NCBI RefSeq assembly: GCF_017168235.1
Contig: NZ_JABFAO010000011.1
Span: 307,513-371,512 of the forward strand
Reading direction: 5' to 3'
Length of the DNA stretch: 64,000 bases
Source of the DNA: Rhodococcus sp. KRD197
Lineage (GTDB): Bacteria > Actinomycetota > Actinomycetes > Mycobacteriales > Mycobacteriaceae
The notes below the pieces were generated by a model. It was not told where the DNA came from and made no database searches. It was given only the letters and a program-made list of their open reading frames with translations. The position numbers and the translations under genes were made by a program. Positions 61,681 to 64,000 of the stretch are shown here, one piece after another. Each line of letters opens with the position of its first letter. Within the stretch, counting starts at the first letter, position 1.

Positions 61681-62417
61681 CTTATCCCAGCGGCGCTCCG
61701 AAGACGACCGTTGTCGTTCCCACGTACAACGAGCGCGAGAACCTTCCCAAACTGATCGGGCTACTGGCCGACCTGCGAATCGAGAACCTTCACGTTCTCG
61801 TCGTTGACGACAACTCCCCCGATGGCACCGGGAAAATCGCCGACGAGATGGCCGAAAACGGTCCACTGCCGGTCACAGTCCTGCACCGAACGGAAAAGAA
61901 CGGCCTCGGTCGAGCCTATGTCGCCGGCATGACCCGCGCGCTCGACGACGGTGCCGACATCGTCATCCAGATGGATGCCGACCTCTCACACCCCACCGAC
62001 GTCATCCCGACCATGATCGAGACCCTCACCACGACCGACGCAGCGGTCGTGCTCGGATCGCGCTACGTTCCGGGTGGAGCGGTAGCGAGCGATTGGCCCT
62101 GGCATCGCAAGGCACTGTCCGCATGGGCAAACTTCTACGTCAACGCCATCCTGCGGCTCGGTGTCAAAGACGCCACAGCTGGTTTCAAGGCATGGCACGC
62201 CAGCACGCTGCGCGCAATCGACGTTGCGTCCGTGCAAAGCAACGGCTATGCGTTTCAGGTCGAGATGAATCACCGAACGGTCCGTCGCGGTCTGTCGCTC
62301 GCCGAGGTGCCGATCCGCTTCGAGGAGCGCAACGACGGCGAGTCGAAGATGAGCTTGTCCGTCCAACTGGAGTCGGCAGCTGTGCCGTGGAAGCTCCTGC
62401 TGAGCCGCAAGCGCTGA
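61677..62417 (+). CDS. ppm1: polyprenol monophosphomannose synthase
   Basis: A GT2 enzyme that transfers mannose from GDP-mannose to polyprenol phosphate, the donor for late lipomannan/lipoarabinomannan and protein O-mannosylation. The 246-residue product has TTVVVPTYNERENLPKLIGL, the metal-binding DAD in IVIQMDADLSHP, and SRYVPGGAVASDWPWHRKAL. It is the catalytic domain alone, not fused to an acyltransferase as in M. tuberculosis Ppm1. GTG 61677 (GTGA overlap). Confidence 0.93.
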   Translation: MTYPSGAPKTTVVVPTYNERENLPKLIGLLADLRIENLHVLVVDDNSPDGTGKIADEMAENGPLPVTVLHRTEKNGLGRAYVAGMTRALDDGADIVIQMDADLSHPTDVIPTMIETLTTTDAAVVLGSRYVPGGAVASDWPWHRKALSAWANFYVNAILRLGVKDATAGFKAWHASTLRAIDVASVQSNGYAFQVEMNHRTVRRGLSLAEVPIRFEERNDGESKMSLSVQLESAAVPWKLLLSRKR

Positions 62418-62425
62418 CGCTCTCG

Positions 62426-63127
62426 TCAGGCTGCTTTCACCGACCCTGCTTTCACCGGTCCTGCTTTCATCGATGCTGCGTAGACGTCGACGTACTCCTG
62501 CCCGGACATGGACATGAGCGAGTACATGACCTCGTCGGTGACCGAACGAACGACGGCACGGTGCCCCGAGAACTCTCGGTAGCGCGAGAAGTCCATCGGT
62601 GCACCGAACTTGACGACGATCTTCGTCGGGCGCCACATCTTGCTGCCGACCGGATTGAATTTCTTGGTTCCGAACATCACGACCGGTACCACCGGCGCCC
62701 CCGATTCCAGCGCAACGCGCGCCATGCCGGTCTTGCCCTTGTACAGGCGCCCGTCGGGCGAGCGGGTGCCTTCCGGGTAGATGGCCCAGATGCCGCCCTC
62801 GGCGAGTATCTTTCGGGCCGCATTCAGCGCAGGCTCGCCGGCACCAGAGCCGGAACGATCGACGGGCACCTGACCGGCGCTCGTGTAGAACCAGCTGATC
62901 AGGCGTCCCTTGAGTCCGTGGCCGGAGAAATACTCGCTCTTGGCAACGAATTTGACCCGACGCCGCATCACGAGCACCAGGAAGAAGGAGTCGACGACGG
63001 TCAGGTGGTTGCCCGCGACAATGATCGGCCCCGACGACGGGACGTTCTCTGCGCCCTCGATTCGCGGTCTACCCATGAGCCAGAGAATCGGCCCGATCAG
63101 CACATATTTGAAAATCCAGTACCACAT
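62426..63127 (-). CDS. 1-acyl-sn-glycerol-3-phosphate acyltransferase (PlsC family)
   Basis: The 233-residue protein has the acyltransferase motifs NHLTVVDS (HX4D, His41/Asp46) and YPEGTRSPDG, and a hydrophobic N-terminal helix. It should acylate lysophosphatidic acid or a related glycerolipid. The C-terminus ends in a KAGPVKAGSVKAA tail coded by 15-bp repeats. ATG 63127. Convergent with ppm1 (8-bp gap). Confidence 0.93.
   Translation of the reverse strand: MWYWIFKYVLIGPILWLMGRPRIEGAENVPSSGPIIVAGNHLTVVDSFFLVLVMRRRVKFVAKSEYFSGHGLKGRLISWFYTSAGQVPVDRSGSGAGEPALNAARKILAEGGIWAIYPEGTRSPDGRLYKGKTGMARVALESGAPVVPVVMFGTKKFNPVGSKMWRPTKIVVKFGAPMDFSRYREFSGHRAVVRSVTDEVMYSLMSMSGQEYVDVYAASMKAGPVKAGSVKAA
62431..62475 (-). 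repeat. three 15-bp tandem repeats in plsC-like C-terminal codons
   Basis: Units at 62431-62445, 62446-62460 and 62461-62475 are imperfect copies of CTGCTTTCACCGACC. They encode the repeated VKAG-type end of the acyltransferase. Confidence 0.85.
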
Positions 63128-63224
63128 GAGCCGCCTGCTTCCCGATCATGGACTTTCTCCACACCACGGTAGCCGCAGACCCCCGCCTTCGTACACCGAG
63201 CAGGCGCCGCATGCCCGGAGCCGA

Positions 63225-64000
63225 TCAGCCGACGATGGACTTCACCGACGACGGGAGCTGACGTGCACTCTTGTACGGCCCCACCACTGCAGCGCCGAAC
63301 GGTCGCGCCAACAACACCTGTGCGACGTCTCTGACCTCGTCGTTCGTCACCTCGTCGATACGAGCGAGGGTGTCGGCGATGTCGCGGTGGTTGCCGTAGT
63401 TGAGCTCACTGCGACCGATCCGATTCATCCGGGAACCGGAATCCTCCAGCCCCAGAACAAGTCCGCCTCGAAGCGACCCTTTGGCCCGTGCACACTCGTC
63501 ATCGGTGATGCCCTCGGATGCGACCTGCGCCAGCACCTCACGGACCACCGTCGTCACCTCCGCAAGGTTCTCCGGCTGGCATCCCGCGTAGACGGAGAAT
63601 GCGCCTGAGTCGGCAAAGGTGTCGACCGAGGAATACACCGAGTACGCGAGCCCGCGCTCTTCGCGGATCTCTTGAAAGAGCCGGGAAGACAACCCGCCTC
63701 CGACAGCCGCGTTGAGAATCGACAGCGCCCACCGGTGGCCTTCGTGCCGACCGAACGCACGTACTCCGAGCGAGAGGTGCGCCTGCTCACTGTCACGCTT
63801 GACGAACTTCAGTTCCGGGCGAGCGCGAACCCGCGCCGCCCCTCCCCGACGTGGGACCGGTTCGACATCTCTGCCGAGGTGGCCTCCGAAGGCACGCTCG
63901 ACCAGTGCAACGGTCTGCCGGTGGTCGATGTTTCCCGCCACTGCGACCACCATGCGGTCGGGCGTGTAGCGGCGGCCGTGAAACGAGCGCAGCTGACTGC
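63225..64000 (-). CDS. pepR: M16-family zinc peptidase, N-terminal part outside window
   Basis: The visible 258 codons are the C-terminal part of a PepR/mitochondrial-processing-type peptidase: YTPDRMVVAVAGNIDH, LSLGVRAFGRHEGHRWALSI, GLSSRLFQEIREERGLAYSV and GLEDSGSRMNRIGRSELNYG. The zinc motif HxxEH lies beyond the window edge. In mycobacteria pepR is a few genes from dapB; here the nuo region lies between them. Only the 3' end is present, so the start is unknown. Confidence 0.92.
   Translation of the reverse strand, partial: SQLRSFHGRRYTPDRMVVAVAGNIDHRQTVALVERAFGGHLGRDVEPVPRRGGAARVRARPELKFVKRDSEQAHLSLGVRAFGRHEGHRWALSILNAAVGGGLSSRLFQEIREERGLAYSVYSSVDTFADSGAFSVYAGCQPENLAEVTTVVREVLAQVASEGITDDECARAKGSLRGGLVLGLEDSGSRMNRIGRSELNYGNHRDIADTLARIDEVTNDEVRDVAQVLLARPFGAAVVGPYKSARQLPSSVKSIVG

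Overview
The window is high-GC actinobacterial DNA, most likely Rhodococcus or a close relative in the order Mycobacteriales. The evidence is gene order. hflX-dapF-miaA-(hypothetical)-DUF349-(membrane protein)-miaB, recX-recA-DUF3046-glycosyltransferase, pspM-pspA-clgR-pgsA-argA-YCII-ftsK, rnj-dapA-thyX and flavodoxin-membrane protein-dapB follow, from memory, the Rv2725c-Rv2773c order of Mycobacterium tuberculosis. gluABCD beside recX is the Corynebacterium/Rhodococcus arrangement. The genes are dense, many overlap by ATGA/GTGA, and several appear to be transcribed as leaderless mRNAs. I saw no tRNA, rRNA, CRISPR array, prophage or insertion sequence.

Layout. 1-8739: a secreted protein cut by the window edge, then tRNA modification (miaA, miaB), diaminopimelate/lysine synthesis (dapF) and the ribosome-rescue GTPase hflX, mostly on the minus strand. 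8740-10310: an accessory island holding a secreted glycine-rich protein that resembles mycobacterial PGRS and MPTR repeats, and a 47-bp relic of the miaB 5' end. 10311-13632: glutamate ABC transporter gluABCD. 13726-15753: recX-recA, with both an SOS box and a PafBC-type promoter, then a DUF3046 gene. 15744-21836: a glycosyltransferase and a lipid/glycerol-phosphate block (glpD, tetR, an alkyl-DHAP-synthase-like flavoprotein, a diacylglycerol-kinase-like gene). 21878-25208: a small membrane protein and the envelope-stress locus pspM-pspA-clgR with a SigE-type promoter, a cinA relic and pgsA. 25349-39225: argA, a YCII protein, ftsK, a TauE-family permease, RNase J, dapA, thyX, an orphan RHH protein, zwf, a YcaQ-type glycosylase, a flavodoxin and dapB. 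39335-44244: a zinc alcohol dehydrogenase, a large GH63-like glucosidase and a stand-alone maltokinase-cap protein. 44327-60171: a degenerate response regulator and the complete 14-gene nuoA-N operon (respiratory complex I). 60317-64000: a membrane GGDEF protein, a small membrane protein, a polyprenol-phosphate mannose synthase, a PlsC acyltransferase and the 3' part of an M16 peptidase gene.

The genes fall into a few working groups: energy metabolism (nuo, zwf, glpD), envelope maintenance and stress (psp/clgR, pgsA, plsC, the lipid block, ppm), DNA repair and chromosome handling (recA/recX, ycaQ-like, ftsK), and lysine/peptidoglycan precursors (dapA, dapB, dapF). The most unusual parts are the PGRS/MPTR-like protein with the neighbouring miaB relic, the cinA remnant touching the clgR promoter, two long perfect inverted repeats around the psp operon, and recurrent 15-bp tandem repeats in the terminal codons of otherwise conserved genes.
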